From Rugamonas sp. A1-17 (GTDB taxonomy: Bacteria > Pseudomonadota > Gammaproteobacteria > Burkholderiales > Burkholderiaceae_D), in assembly GCA_025548565.1 (NCBI GenBank), contig JAJLPB010000019.1, forward strand, positions 52,906 to 116,905: a stretch of DNA of 64,000 bases. Direction: 5' to 3'. A model generated the notes under the pieces. The model did not search any database and was not told the origin of the DNA. It saw only the letters and a program-made list of their open reading frames with translations. Shown piece by piece: positions 17,601 to 26,000 of this stretch. How positions within the stretch are numbered: position 1 is the first letter of the stretch; every line of letters begins with the position of its first letter. The position numbers and the translations under genes are program-made.

Positions 17601-18375
17601 GATCACCCACCCGTTCGTCAAACAGGGCCTGCACCAGGCTGGTCTTGCCGACGCCGGACAAACCGATCAACCGCAGCGCCGTTCGGGGCGTCGACAGCTT
17701 GTTTCGCATTGCCTGCAACGCCGCGCCCGTGCCCACCGCTTGGGTGCCTCGACCAATGCGGATCCTGGCCCCGTCGTCGGGTAGGTAGCCGGCGGCCCCC
17801 GCGTCCACCGGATAACTCCAGTCTTCGTAACCAGACCAGCCACGCAGCTGCCTGCCGCACCTGGTTCTTACCCAGAGCACCTCTCCCGGATGCTCGCCGA
17901 CCCAGATCGCCAGCCGTTGGCGATCATAAAAATCGACTGTCAGTCCGGCTCCGCCAGCACAATCAACCAACGCGTTGCGCATTGCCGCGCGACGCTCATC
18001 GAGTGCCGTCGCGGAGACGGAATCGCCACTGCTAACGATGATGTAGCTGCCCCCTGCCTTGGCCAGGGCGGCGATCGCGGGCCGCAATGTGTCATCGGGC
18101 CGCATTTCCTTGCTGATCTCACGCGGCCCCATGGCCGGCTTCTTGACCTGGAAGCCGATGCAATGCCCAACGAACCCTGTCAACTGCGGCGCTGCGGGCT
18201 GCTGGTCGATCCGCACATCGATGCCACCGTCCGGCGCGTTCTGGTGGCCGCCATATGTCACGGCAAGGCTGGACTGCTGGTGCTTGCGTACTTCGGCGAC
18301 GCACAAGCGCCCGACCAGAGAACGCAGGTCGCTGTCGCTCAATCGCAGAATATCGTCCGCGGTCACTTCAAACAT
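14632..18375 (-). CDS. STAND NTPase with N-terminal PD-(D/E)XK nuclease (Avs-like)
   Basis: A 1247-residue protein. The N-terminal nuclease-like domain shows Asp49-Gly-Gly-Ile-Asp53 and FQVKK (75-79), the D...QxK pattern of Mrr-type nucleases. The P-loop is GLSGVGKTS (238-246) and Walker B-like VLVVDN (294-299). The C-terminal 800 residues are helical, rich in Ala, Leu and Arg, and resemble TPR or HEAT sensor repeats. This is the architecture of AVAST (Avs) and related STAND defence proteins that sense phage proteins and then degrade DNA. The ATG at 18375 has AAAGGCAG upstream. GC content is very high. The recombinase gene ends about 100 bases upstream. Confidence 0.75.
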   Translation of the reverse strand: MFEVTADDILRLSDSDLRSLVGRLCVAEVRKHQQSSLAVTYGGHQNAPDGGIDVRIDQQPAAPQLTGFVGHCIGFQVKKPAMGPREISKEMRPDDTLRPAIAALAKAGGSYIIVSSGDSVSATALDERRAAMRNALVDCAGGAGLTVDFYDRQRLAIWVGEHPGEVLWVRTRCGRQLRGWSGYEDWSYPVDAGAAGYLPDDGARIRIGRGTQAVGTGAALQAMRNKLSTPRTALRLIGLSGVGKTSLVQALFDERVGDRSLPRALAVYTNMGCDQDPSPPSMASDLIALQRRAVLVVDNCMPEMHRELVRVCRRVGSRLSLITVEYDVRGDQPEDTEVVEMAAGSRWQIEALLKVRHPNLGAGNRDVIADHAGGNARIALALATTVRDGDSLAGLSDADLFHRLFWQRHAVDPELLAAARACALVYSFDGDTLNGVAAELPMLAQLAGMDALRLASHVSELHARDLVQGRGQWRALLPQALANRLAEEALRAIPLQHLRKVLEQTAPPRLLRSFCRRLSYLPAHRMTLDLAADWLAVGGRLAHPASHDDEQRRMFLYLAPSAPGPTLAALERCAAVDLIHYLDVLRELAYDADLFERSLALMLRIRLEHVDDQAVRTAEQSIVGLFAIHGPGTMAPWELRLGIVERWLSEPSAPLRQLALVALEHAMRRVVMGPSSWQRAMDHDHGLAPADNEQTLAWLGQSVALLAKEAAGRSRHAADAKAKLALSLPALIFDAASRPAAFAALRTVAASGFWLYGWRSLQMARARMPIQWSEGECAAMDALERILSPSDLAGEALAAISAVIGANCPETPGESYDDGDQRLDAAALAIGRRVAADDEARGALLPELLCGGGRCAELGRGLAMAEEPASIWHEMVAASRMVPIAELTPNLMRGFLVGLGQRDRQLTEGLLEAVLVDPQLVAMFPAMQGALGYDRAALGRLHRCLLKRPGTVADFAVFGNALRGLVDEGGDLLHLLREIVMRDGGLQAGLHIVAQWRNFSEQSTVEQRTFVRIAAELVLERVDFSQRDDSLDQLEAKVAELCLAGPDGERIAAQLAQRLRIAVADNLSFASFHQQLLETLLELQPRATLGAMVGPEGALPGAEGVFFHLPGEPGAVRKLDRDWMLAWCREEPEPRGRFALQVLPLLEFDPILRRTVVAPLATALFRESAESVALLSNVAHRCWPSIYAGSFAAQIEDHAAALGDLLAMHDEVFRGVVRKLQADMLVDATEARLSESRTAGERGGRFE

Positions 18376-18471
18376 GGCTGCCTTTCGATTTCAAATTTGG
18401 GGAGCCACCATCCATGTTCTGCAACAGCAGAACCGCCCCAATGCAAGTTGACGCTACCGGGTCTTGGTCCG

Positions 18472-19749
18472 TCATGAGGACCTGCCGGTTGTGGGTGTTG
18501 CCTGATCCGGCAGTGTCACCTGCGCCACGCTGCCGGGATGTTCATTTTCCCAGCTGCGGATCTGGTTCAGCGCGTCCTGCTCCGTGTAGACCATGGTCGT
18601 CGTCACGCTGGCGTGGCCCAGCGCCGACGCCACCACGCGCAGGTCCTGGCCGCCCAGCAGCGCCGCCGTGGCGAAGGTGTGACGCATCCAGTGCGACGAC
18701 ACGCGTTCCAGTTCCCTGGCCAGCACCTGCTCACCGGCGTCCTCCAGCGCGGCGACCGCCTCGCGTATTCTCCCCTTGACGATGCCATGCAGTCCGAAGC
18801 GGGTGCCAACACTGCGCCAGGCGCCGAAGAACCGGCGATCGGCAGCGTTGTTGATGGTGCCGCCGTGGCGGCCGGCCGCCAGCGGGTGCGTGCGCACTGA
18901 CAAGACAAGCCCATAGTCCTGCGGGTCGTTGCCGGGCAGGGGAGGCAGACCGAACGCGCTCCGGTAGGCGGTCAGCGCGTCAAGAAGGGCGGGGGTGACG
19001 GGCACCGTGCGTTCCTTGCCGCCCTTGGCGGTGGCTTCCGCCACCTTGAATATCCAGTAAGTCTTGCGGCTCTTCGGGTCGCTGAACGGTTGCACCGCGC
19101 TCATCTTCGCGCCCACCAGTTCGGAGGCGCGCAAGCCGGACTCGCGCAGGCAAATAAAAATAAAACGGTCGCGCAGATACAGCTGGTGCACGGTCTGCTT
19201 CTCACTCGGATGGTTGTCCATCACCTGCAGCACGAACTGGAACAGATCCAAATCGATGGCGCGGGTTTTGTCGAGCCGGCGCGGCTTGCCGGTCTTCATC
19301 AGCACCATGGGATTTAAACGGATGTAGCCGGTGCCGTGCAGCGCCTTGAACAGCGCGTGTAAAAACCGCAGGATGTCCGCCTGGCTGCTGGCGCCGGGCG
19401 CTTTTCTAAATGGCGTGTAGCCTTCGTCGCCTTTGAGGGCGCCGGGCCAGCACAGCGCCCATTCCGGCAGTTTTAATAAGAACATCTTAAAGGCCTTGAC
19501 GTCCTGCGCGCTCCAGTGCGAGGGCGTGCGGCCCAGTTCCTGCTCGCAGTACCAGCGCAGTTTGGCCAGGTGATAGCGGTACGTCTTGACAGTTTCGTCG
19601 GTGCGGCTGCGGCTGTTGTCGGCGACGGCGGACAGCCACACCTCGATGGCGGCCCAGTCGTCGGCGACCGGGCCGAGCGTATGGCCACTCTGCGGGCCGA
19701 GCGTCACCAGGTCGCCGGCGGCGGCGGAAGCGGGGATCAGCGACGTCAT
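18472..19749 (-). CDS. Tyrosine recombinase / integrase
   Basis: A 425-residue site-specific recombinase with a complete catalytic set: Arg207 (LRASELVG), Lys245 (KGGKERTVP), His353 and Arg356 (SHWMRHTFA), His379 (LGHASVTT) and the nucleophile Tyr388. An N-terminal SAM-like core-binding region spans about 30-150. It overlaps the upstream coiled-coil protein gene by four bases (ATGA), so the two are translated together and probably act together. Its place inside a run of defence genes suggests it moved, or moves, part of this island. Confidence 0.85.
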   Translation of the reverse strand: MTSLIPASAAAGDLVTLGPQSGHTLGPVADDWAAIEVWLSAVADNSRSRTDETVKTYRYHLAKLRWYCEQELGRTPSHWSAQDVKAFKMFLLKLPEWALCWPGALKGDEGYTPFRKAPGASSQADILRFLHALFKALHGTGYIRLNPMVLMKTGKPRRLDKTRAIDLDLFQFVLQVMDNHPSEKQTVHQLYLRDRFIFICLRESGLRASELVGAKMSAVQPFSDPKSRKTYWIFKVAEATAKGGKERTVPVTPALLDALTAYRSAFGLPPLPGNDPQDYGLVLSVRTHPLAAGRHGGTINNAADRRFFGAWRSVGTRFGLHGIVKGRIREAVAALEDAGEQVLARELERVSSHWMRHTFATAALLGGQDLRVVASALGHASVTTTMVYTEQDALNQIRSWENEHPGSVAQVTLPDQATPTTGRSS

Positions 19750-20645
19750 CGCGCCATCCCCGGTTTCGCGGCGGGTGCGACGCCCTTACTGAAGGCCATC
19801 TGCCGGTACTGCTCCAGCTGCTGGTCCTTGTCCTTCAGTTGCGCCTCCAGATAAGTACAGCGCTCGCGCACGGCGCGGGTCTCGCCGCGCACGCCGTCGA
19901 CCGCCTGCATGGCGAAATTGCGCGTCCCCGTCATCTCCGTGGCCATGGCGGCCAGCGCCGCGGTCTGCTCGGCAATGGTCTTGTGCAGCGTCTCTAGCTG
20001 GCGCCCCCGCTCGGCGGCCAGGCTCGCTTCCTCCTGAACGCTGGCCGCCAGCCGGGCGGCGTAGGTGCGCGTCGTCGCCAGTTCGGCCTCGACGCTGGCC
20101 AGGCGCTCGCGCAGGTAGTCGTTGTGGGCCTGCAGCCCGGAGGCTGCGCCGGCGCCGGCCGACGTCGCCGCGCCGCCATTGACCAGCGCAATGGTGTGGT
20201 GCTGCAGCGTGAGGATTTCTCGCAGCGCCTGGTCGGTGGCAGGGCTGGCGCACGCCGGAGCCGGGTCGGCGCTCGACGTGTCCAGCGGGTCGACCACGCG
20301 CGCGATCACCTCGCGGGGCACGGCACGCAGCGACAATTCGTGCACCAGCTGCCGCTTTTCGGACTCGATGGTGGGCGTCGATGGCGTGCGGCCCGGCGCA
20401 TAGGCATTGAGCAGTTTGCGGTAGTAAGCAGCGCTGTAGGTCGCCCCGGTGGCGTGATAGACGGCGCGCACGAAATCGTGGACGAAGGGCCGGTGCTGGC
20501 GGGTGTCGTTGGCGTGGCGGGCGACGATGGCCGCGACCAGCTGCACCAGGCTGCGCGCCTGCGCGTCGGTCAGCGCCAGGCGTGGCCGGCCGGGGCCGCC
20601 GTGCGCCAGAAATGGGTCAGCGGAGGAAGAAGATGGCGAGTGCAT
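19746..20645 (-). CDS. KfrA-like coiled-coil DNA-binding protein, recombinase partner
   Basis: A 299-residue protein starting at the ATG at 20645 (MHSPSSSS); an in-frame start at 20705 would read through a repeat that looks like an operator. The N-terminal 110 residues are basic and could form a DNA-binding domain (GPGRPRLALTDAQ near 17-30, then a helical region). Residues 175-290 are a long coiled coil with heptads of Ala, Leu and Glu. This resembles KfrA-type plasmid proteins, which bind their own promoter and form filaments. The stop overlaps the recombinase ATG by four bases. Confidence 0.6.
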   Translation of the reverse strand: MHSPSSSSADPFLAHGGPGRPRLALTDAQARSLVQLVAAIVARHANDTRQHRPFVHDFVRAVYHATGATYSAAYYRKLLNAYAPGRTPSTPTIESEKRQLVHELSLRAVPREVIARVVDPLDTSSADPAPACASPATDQALREILTLQHHTIALVNGGAATSAGAGAASGLQAHNDYLRERLASVEAELATTRTYAARLAASVQEEASLAAERGRQLETLHKTIAEQTAALAAMATEMTGTRNFAMQAVDGVRGETRAVRERCTYLEAQLKDKDQQLEQYRQMAFSKGVAPAAKPGMAR

Positions 20646-20660
20646 GGCGTTCACGTTGTG

Positions 20661-20701
20661 AAATTTACTTCCGATCGGTGTCGAGATTGCAAAATTTACT
20701 G
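20661..20701. promoter_or_regulatory. Direct repeat AAATTTACT upstream of the KfrA-like gene
   Basis: AAATTTACT occurs at 20661-20669 and again at 20692-20700, about three helical turns apart, directly upstream of the chosen ATG. This placement fits an autoregulatory operator for the coiled-coil protein. Confidence 0.4.
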
Positions 20702-20773
20702 ACAATTTCGGCCAGATTTCTCGCGAGAGCCTACCGCTGACCGATGGTTGCGACGCAAAGCGACGCGTTTTAG

Positions 20774-20824
20774 GAAGTCAATTTGTCACCTGGATGCCAG
20801 GTGTCGGGTTGAACAATTGACTTC
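20774..20824. repeat. Nested inverted repeats in the gap between divergent genes
   Basis: The outer arms GAAGTCAATTTGT (20774-20786) and ACAATTGACTTC (20813-20824) are near-perfect inverted copies. Inside lies CACCTGG-ATG-CCAGGTG (20787-20803), a perfect 7-bp palindrome. The element could be an operator for the divergent genes or a recombination site for the recombinase encoded nearby. Confidence 0.45.
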
Positions 20825-21083
20825 GCCGTCCGAACACGCATCACTTCGGCGCCCCAGAAGGGCAATGTCTCAAGATTTGCCTTGGAGCGTTCCGATTTCA
20901 GGATAGCACACCGGCATCCATACGGGTATAAATGACGGTACAAAATTTAAATAAACGAACCTATATTTACAACTAAAACACTTAGCAACCCTTAAGTGCT
21001 ACATATTGCACATAGGCCACGCTGGAAAATTCTTCAATTTTCCAAGTTACCATATGGTAGATATCTCTCCGCGACTATGCAAC

Positions 21084-21112
21084 TTGACCAGCGCCAGATG
21101 CGGGTGTATAAC
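21084..21112 (+). promoter_or_regulatory. Near-consensus promoter of a probably leaderless gene
   Basis: TTGACC (21084-21089), a 17-base spacer, and TATAAC (21107-21112). The predicted start of transcription, seven bases after the -10 box, is 21119, which is the A of an in-frame ATG. Confidence 0.6.
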
Positions 21113-21118
21113 GTCTCC

Positions 21119-21604
21119 ATGCCCTCCAACCCGACGATGCCCGCCATGCCGCCCGAAATGCCCTTGCGTAAATTCCGCCTGGCCCTCGGCCTGACCACCT
21201 CCGAGGCCGGCCAATATGCCGGCGTGTCGCGCAAAACGTGGGAGGCGTGGGAGGCTGGCGAAGTCGCCGGCAAGGCGGCGCCAACGTCCGCCGTGGTGTT
21301 GGTGTATTCGAAGCTGGAGCGTATCTGCGACGCCGACAAGCGCAACGATCCGAGTGCGGCGGCGCGGGAAATTGTGGTGGTGCTCAAAACGGTCGACCAT
21401 GTCATCGGTTACCAGGTGCCGATCGACTCGGTCGCGTCGGACAATTTTATGGGTGTCGAGGACGGTACCGAGCCGGGCACCGCGGTCATCAAATCGATGG
21501 CGGTGGCCTGGGGCACGGGCCGCCCGTATGCGCATAGAACGACTTATGTGAAGGCGGACAACGCGCATGTGGAGCGCTTCGCCATCCGCCACACGCCGCT
21601 GTGA
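21119..21604 (+). CDS. Putative HTH DNA-binding protein
   Basis: A 161-residue protein. Residues about 15-45 (LRKFRLALGLTTSEAGQYAG followed by VSRKTWEAWEAGE) have the form of a lambda-repressor/XRE-like helix-turn-helix. The rest is not recognised. I choose the ATG at 21119 because a near-consensus promoter starts transcription exactly there. In-frame ATGs at 21077 and 21098 lie upstream of or inside that promoter. It is divergent from the recombinase operon and may regulate it. Confidence 0.6.
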   Translation: MPSNPTMPAMPPEMPLRKFRLALGLTTSEAGQYAGVSRKTWEAWEAGEVAGKAAPTSAVVLVYSKLERICDADKRNDPSAAAREIVVVLKTVDHVIGYQVPIDSVASDNFMGVEDGTEPGTAVIKSMAVAWGTGRPYAHRTTYVKADNAHVERFAIRHTPL

Positions 21605-21685
21605 AAAATAGCCACACTGAAATCGCGCCGCCAGGCGCGCACCGCTCCGGCCGGCCGCCGGAATGCGTCAATGCAGGGGAACAAC

Positions 21686-21988
21686 ATGAGCAGTGGATCG
21701 AAATTAGCGGTTGAGGACGCGGAGGAGCAACACCTAGAGAACACCGCCTTACGTATTGCCAACGACGCGGCGAAACTGGTCGCGGCGCGGGACATGGATC
21801 GCGCCCAGGCCATCCATGAAGTCACCGAGGCGATGCGCCAGTCGAACGAGGCGGACGACGACGTGACCGGCGTGCTGGCCACGATGATCTCCGTGCCCAA
21901 GCCAAGCAAGGCATCCCCTCCGGAGCAGGTCGCGGCCATCGCGGAGGAGCTCCTGGACGCTGCGCGGGACGCCGCCGATACGCTGTAG
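21686..21988 (+). CDS. Hypothetical protein, 100 aa
   Basis: An acidic, helix-rich protein (many Ala, Glu, Asp) with no transmembrane segment. The start at 21686 is chosen because AGGGGA lies eight bases before it; an in-frame ATG at 21671 is part of that Shine-Dalgarno region. It lies 81 bases after the HTH gene on the same strand. No family recognised. Confidence 0.5.
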   Translation: MSSGSKLAVEDAEEQHLENTALRIANDAAKLVAARDMDRAQAIHEVTEAMRQSNEADDDVTGVLATMISVPKPSKASPPEQVAAIAEELLDAARDAADTL

Positions 21989-22372
21989 AACGCGTGAACA
22001 GCCCTGCCCCATTGCTGGCGAACGAAGTTGGTGGGGCTGGGCGGCTACCTCATTTAGCGGACGAAATGTCGAATGAGCGACGGCCAGGTAAGAAATCGTC
22101 ATATACACGCGTCGCATCAATCTTTCGGCCAAAACCAAGCCCATGTTGGGCGGCGTCTTGATTGTAAAAATCCGGACAGTCTGACAAAGTAATCACTCAT
22201 TGACGGCATGTCGAACTGCTAGCCAGATACGCCAAGCGCCGCCACCTCTCATAGTCAATGCCATTTTGAGTGAACTCAACATATTCAAAAGAATTATGAA
22301 AATGACACCGAAATAGTATAGTATCGTCAAGCATTTCAAGTAGTTATTTGCGACCATAACAATGAGGGAAGC
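21989..22372. other. Non-coding gap upstream of the secreted protein gene
   Basis: About 380 bases with no convincing gene. The last 120 bases are AT-rich and include several -10-like boxes (for example TAGTAT near 22315), consistent with a promoter for the next gene. Confidence 0.35.
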
Positions 22373-22831
22373 ATGATGACAACGAAAAAACTTAGCTTAC
22401 TCGCGGCGCTAATGTCGCTGGCCATCTTGGCGCATGCGTCGGATACACCTGGAAAAACCACAATTTATTATGGGCCTTCTGGGAAGGCTGTCTTCGTCGT
22501 TGACGGGAAGGTGATAGGCACTGCGAAAGGATTTCAACCGGCAAAAGACTTGAAATTCCGGTCAAAATTGGTCGCCGGTGACACGCCGGATGATCCGGAT
22601 ATCCCACTCGACCCACCACTTTTCCCAGCGCCAACAGTACCGAAGCCAGACCCAACGCCGGTGAACCCTGTACCTTCCAATCCTATTCCGCCGTGTGCAA
22701 GCAAGTGCTGCGACGTCTTTTGCCCACCCGGCACCATGCTGGACCGCAATACCTTGATACACTGGGCACCCGTCTACAAAAATTTCAATGTTATTAAAAT
22801 TAAAGAAGACGCTCTAAGTAAAATTCGTTGA
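22373..22831 (+). CDS. Secreted proline-rich, cysteine-containing protein
   Basis: A 152-residue protein with a typical signal peptide (MMTTKKLSLLAALMSLAILA, cleavage likely after HAS near 23). A proline/aspartate-rich segment (about 67-108) follows, then a compact Cys cluster CASKCCDVFC (near 108-117) able to form disulphides. A Shine-Dalgarno GAGGGAAGC precedes the double ATG. The composition suggests an exported or surface protein. AT-rich compared with the island. No family recognised. Confidence 0.6.
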   Translation: MMTTKKLSLLAALMSLAILAHASDTPGKTTIYYGPSGKAVFVVDGKVIGTAKGFQPAKDLKFRSKLVAGDTPDDPDIPLDPPLFPAPTVPKPDPTPVNPVPSNPIPPCASKCCDVFCPPGTMLDRNTLIHWAPVYKNFNVIKIKEDALSKIR

Positions 22832-22861
22832 GCGACCGCCCTACTCCCGTCTTCGCTGTTA

Positions 22862-22906
22862 GAAAAAAAAAGCCACGGTCGTCGCGCTAAACGCGACGAC
22901 CGTGGC
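22862..22906 (-). terminator. Strong intrinsic terminator for the third STAND gene
   Basis: A 15-bp perfect stem (22872-22886 / 22892-22906, core GCCACGGTCGTCGCG) with a 5-base loop, preceded on the plus strand by nine A, that is a T-tract on the minus strand. It lies about 140 bases after the stop of the minus-strand gene at 23044. Confidence 0.85.
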
Positions 22907-23043
22907 AATGGGCAAGTGGTCATTATGCGTTCTGTGCTCCCCCGGGCCCGCTGACGCAAACAAATCAAGGTCACTGATCTTGTCACTCGACACGCATGTT
23001 CCTATTCATATGGACGTCGTCCGGCGATCACATAAAGCGGGCC

Positions 23044-26000
23044 TTACTGCTCGCTTTCTCGCAACTCCTCTTCCACCTGGTGTTCGATGGTGCGCACCAG
23101 CTGTTCGCGGTGTTCCTTCAACCACAGGCGCACGTTGGCGTTGGTTTCGACAGCGGCATGGGCGTCCAGGGCGGCAAGTTTTCGACCGTAATGCTCGCTC
23201 GCGTGCCCGCTCCACCCCTCGGAGAAATTGTTGGCGTGCAGGCTGCGCCGCACCTGCTCTGTTGCGCCATAACGTTCCAGCATCTGCCGCGCAAACGTGG
23301 TGGGCTCATCCGGCCTGGCGATGGTTGGCGGACAATGCTCGGCCAGCAGCCACGCGCGGTCATCGACATCGACATCCACCCATTCAAAGACAACCGGCGC
23401 CGGAATGGCGCCTAGCCCCGCCTCGTCAACGCCGTGTATAGATCGGCCACCGCGCAACCAGCTCAAGAGATGACGGGTACCCTTCTCGTTTCGACGTGTC
23501 TCCAGCCGGTGCGCAATTGCCGGCCAAACCATGGCCGGCTTGGCCTGTGTTGCCTTGGACAGGAACCGTAACGGTTCCGGGTGGAAGCCGGCTGTCACAC
23601 TGTTGAAGTTGGCAAAGTTGGCGATGCACAGCACGGCAAGCATTGCACCAGCGTCGTGATCGTTAACAAGCAGGCGGCTCGCGAGTTCGTTCCAATTGAA
23701 CAGGCGCATGTTAGTCGCACGGTTGTTCACCGCCCCCTCGACGAACACTGCAGCACTCAATACCTGCACAAGACGTTGCGACAGGCTGCATAATTCGTCG
23801 GGGTGGCCTCGCAGCCTTGATTGCAGCAATTCCAGTGATGCATCGGGGGCTTCCTGGTCATCACTTTCCAGGATGAGGTCCAAAATGTCTTCAAACACGT
23901 CCCGTGGAAGCTGGTTGACGACGCCGCCATAGATGAGGATGCGGAAAGCCACTGGGTCGATGCCACCCTGCTGCCCCATGGCCAGCAAAGCCCGAGCGAT
24001 GCGATCGTTCATGCCCGAACGCCAGACGAGACCTAGCACGGCACTCCGGATCTCAACGTTCGCAAGGAGTTCGACGACGGTCTGCTCCCACAACGCGACA
24101 TCTTTGACGTGCCACGCCGCGAGGTAGCCACCGATAAAAAAATCGGACCGCTGCGCGCCGGCCTTGATCCACGCCGTGCTGATGGAGGACCATAATGTGA
24201 AGTCATCAGCCTGACCGAGAAGTTGGCCGAACTGGTATCCGTTCTTGGCCTCGCCGGTAACAAGCCATACCAATTCTGTTTTCAGCGACTCTGGGTAACG
24301 CACGGCGTCGGTGGCTAGTTCAATGAGCCCCTGCGCCGCCGCATCGGAATATTCGCCGTTAGCGTCAAAGTTGTCCTCGATAAGCTTCATACCCGCGTAG
24401 CGACGCAGTTTGTTGCCAAAGGTCGATTCCGTCATCTCATTACGAATCGCTTCTAGCTCGGAGCTCACCGCCACTGGCAGGTCCTTTCCTTCGTGGTGAA
24501 GGATCGACACGATGGTTTCGATGGACTGCTCTCGCAGGCCTGGAATCGCCGCCGTGCGGCGCAAGAAGGCAACGATAGTAGTGGTCAAGGGATCGAGCCG
24601 GATGAGGCTGTAGACATACTTCAAGATTCCCCTGATGGCCTCGTTGGCCTCTGACTCAGGTAGGTAGTCAACGGCCTCCTCTAGTAGTCTTACATGGGCC
24701 GCATAGGCGCCGCAGATCTCTGCGTCGCTCTTCGGCTCCCAGCGCCCTGGCAGGCGCCGCAACCCGATCACCTCGTCGATGGCAGTTCGACTCATGAAGG
24801 GATCCAGGCTCTTGCTCAAAGCCTGCACAGCAATCTCCCTTCGGAATGGCACCTCACTACCCAGCAAGCTACGCAAGTAATCGCCCTTGTCGATGGGAGA
24901 TAGTTCAGATGCCGCAAGTGGCCCGTGTCCCAGTCCAAACAACTCAATGAAAACGCCGGTCGCGTTATTCGACCAGCTTTCGTTCTCTGCTTCGGCCAGC
25001 AGCAACATGCATTGTGCGGCTTCGAAGAATGTCTCGGCCGGAACGGCAAGTTGCTCAAGCCGGTGGATGGCGGTACGGCGTGCGTCCCCCATGAATTGCA
25101 TGCGCTCATCAATGGTCGCACTTTCCAAGGCAGCAGCAAAACGGCGCAGGGCTGCCTTGGGTTTAGCCTGCGCTACCGCGAAAAAAAGGCTGGCACTACC
25201 GGGGCTTTGGTAACCCGCCATCCGCGCAAATGTCCCGCCCTCCCCCAGCAATCGCTCCGCCCAAGCAGTCGCAGCCTTGGATTCCTGGGCGAACATGAGC
25301 ATGGCGTCAAAGTGCTGCTGCATACGGGCACCGAGGCCCTCACGGAGCTGCAAAACGTCCACCATGTGGGCGTATTGCTCAAACCAACTCTTCCACATGG
25401 CCACGTGAAGGAGCTTAGGGGAAATCAACAGCGTCCTTGGCCCCTGCAGCACCCTCCGTCTCCGCAACTCGCCGACTGCGCGGGACAATCTCAGTTGTGA
25501 GAAGGTCTCGTCCAGATGCTTGAGCGACGCCAGCACCGCTGTTTGTACGGCCGGGCCATCGGCCGTTTCCCAAGCTACCTGCCGGAACAGCGCCAGTGTC
25601 CGGATTACCGCTAGCCTTTCATGTCCCTCGGTGGAATCAACGCTGTAGGGAGCGCAAACGATGCGGTGCCAGAGCCCGTCCAGGTGGGCCAGTTGCTCGG
25701 AAGCCTGCTGGCCAGGATTACTCTGCATATATTGACCAAGCCGATGCGCCGCCCGAGGCGATCCCTCGCAGAGGGTCGCCAGCCAGCTGGCGCTGTCTGG
25801 TGGGATGCCATAGGTCTTAAAAATATCGGCAACCACTGGCTGTTCAAGTCGCGGAACGTCGATGACCTGTGTCTTTATGTGCGCGCTGGCGGGCTCGGCA
25901 ACGTTGTCCGCCGTCACCAGCAGCATATTGGTCGCGACCTTTTTGAACAATGCGGCCAAGTCCCCCGCGGTGTCCAGATCACACTCATCGGCGACCAGGA

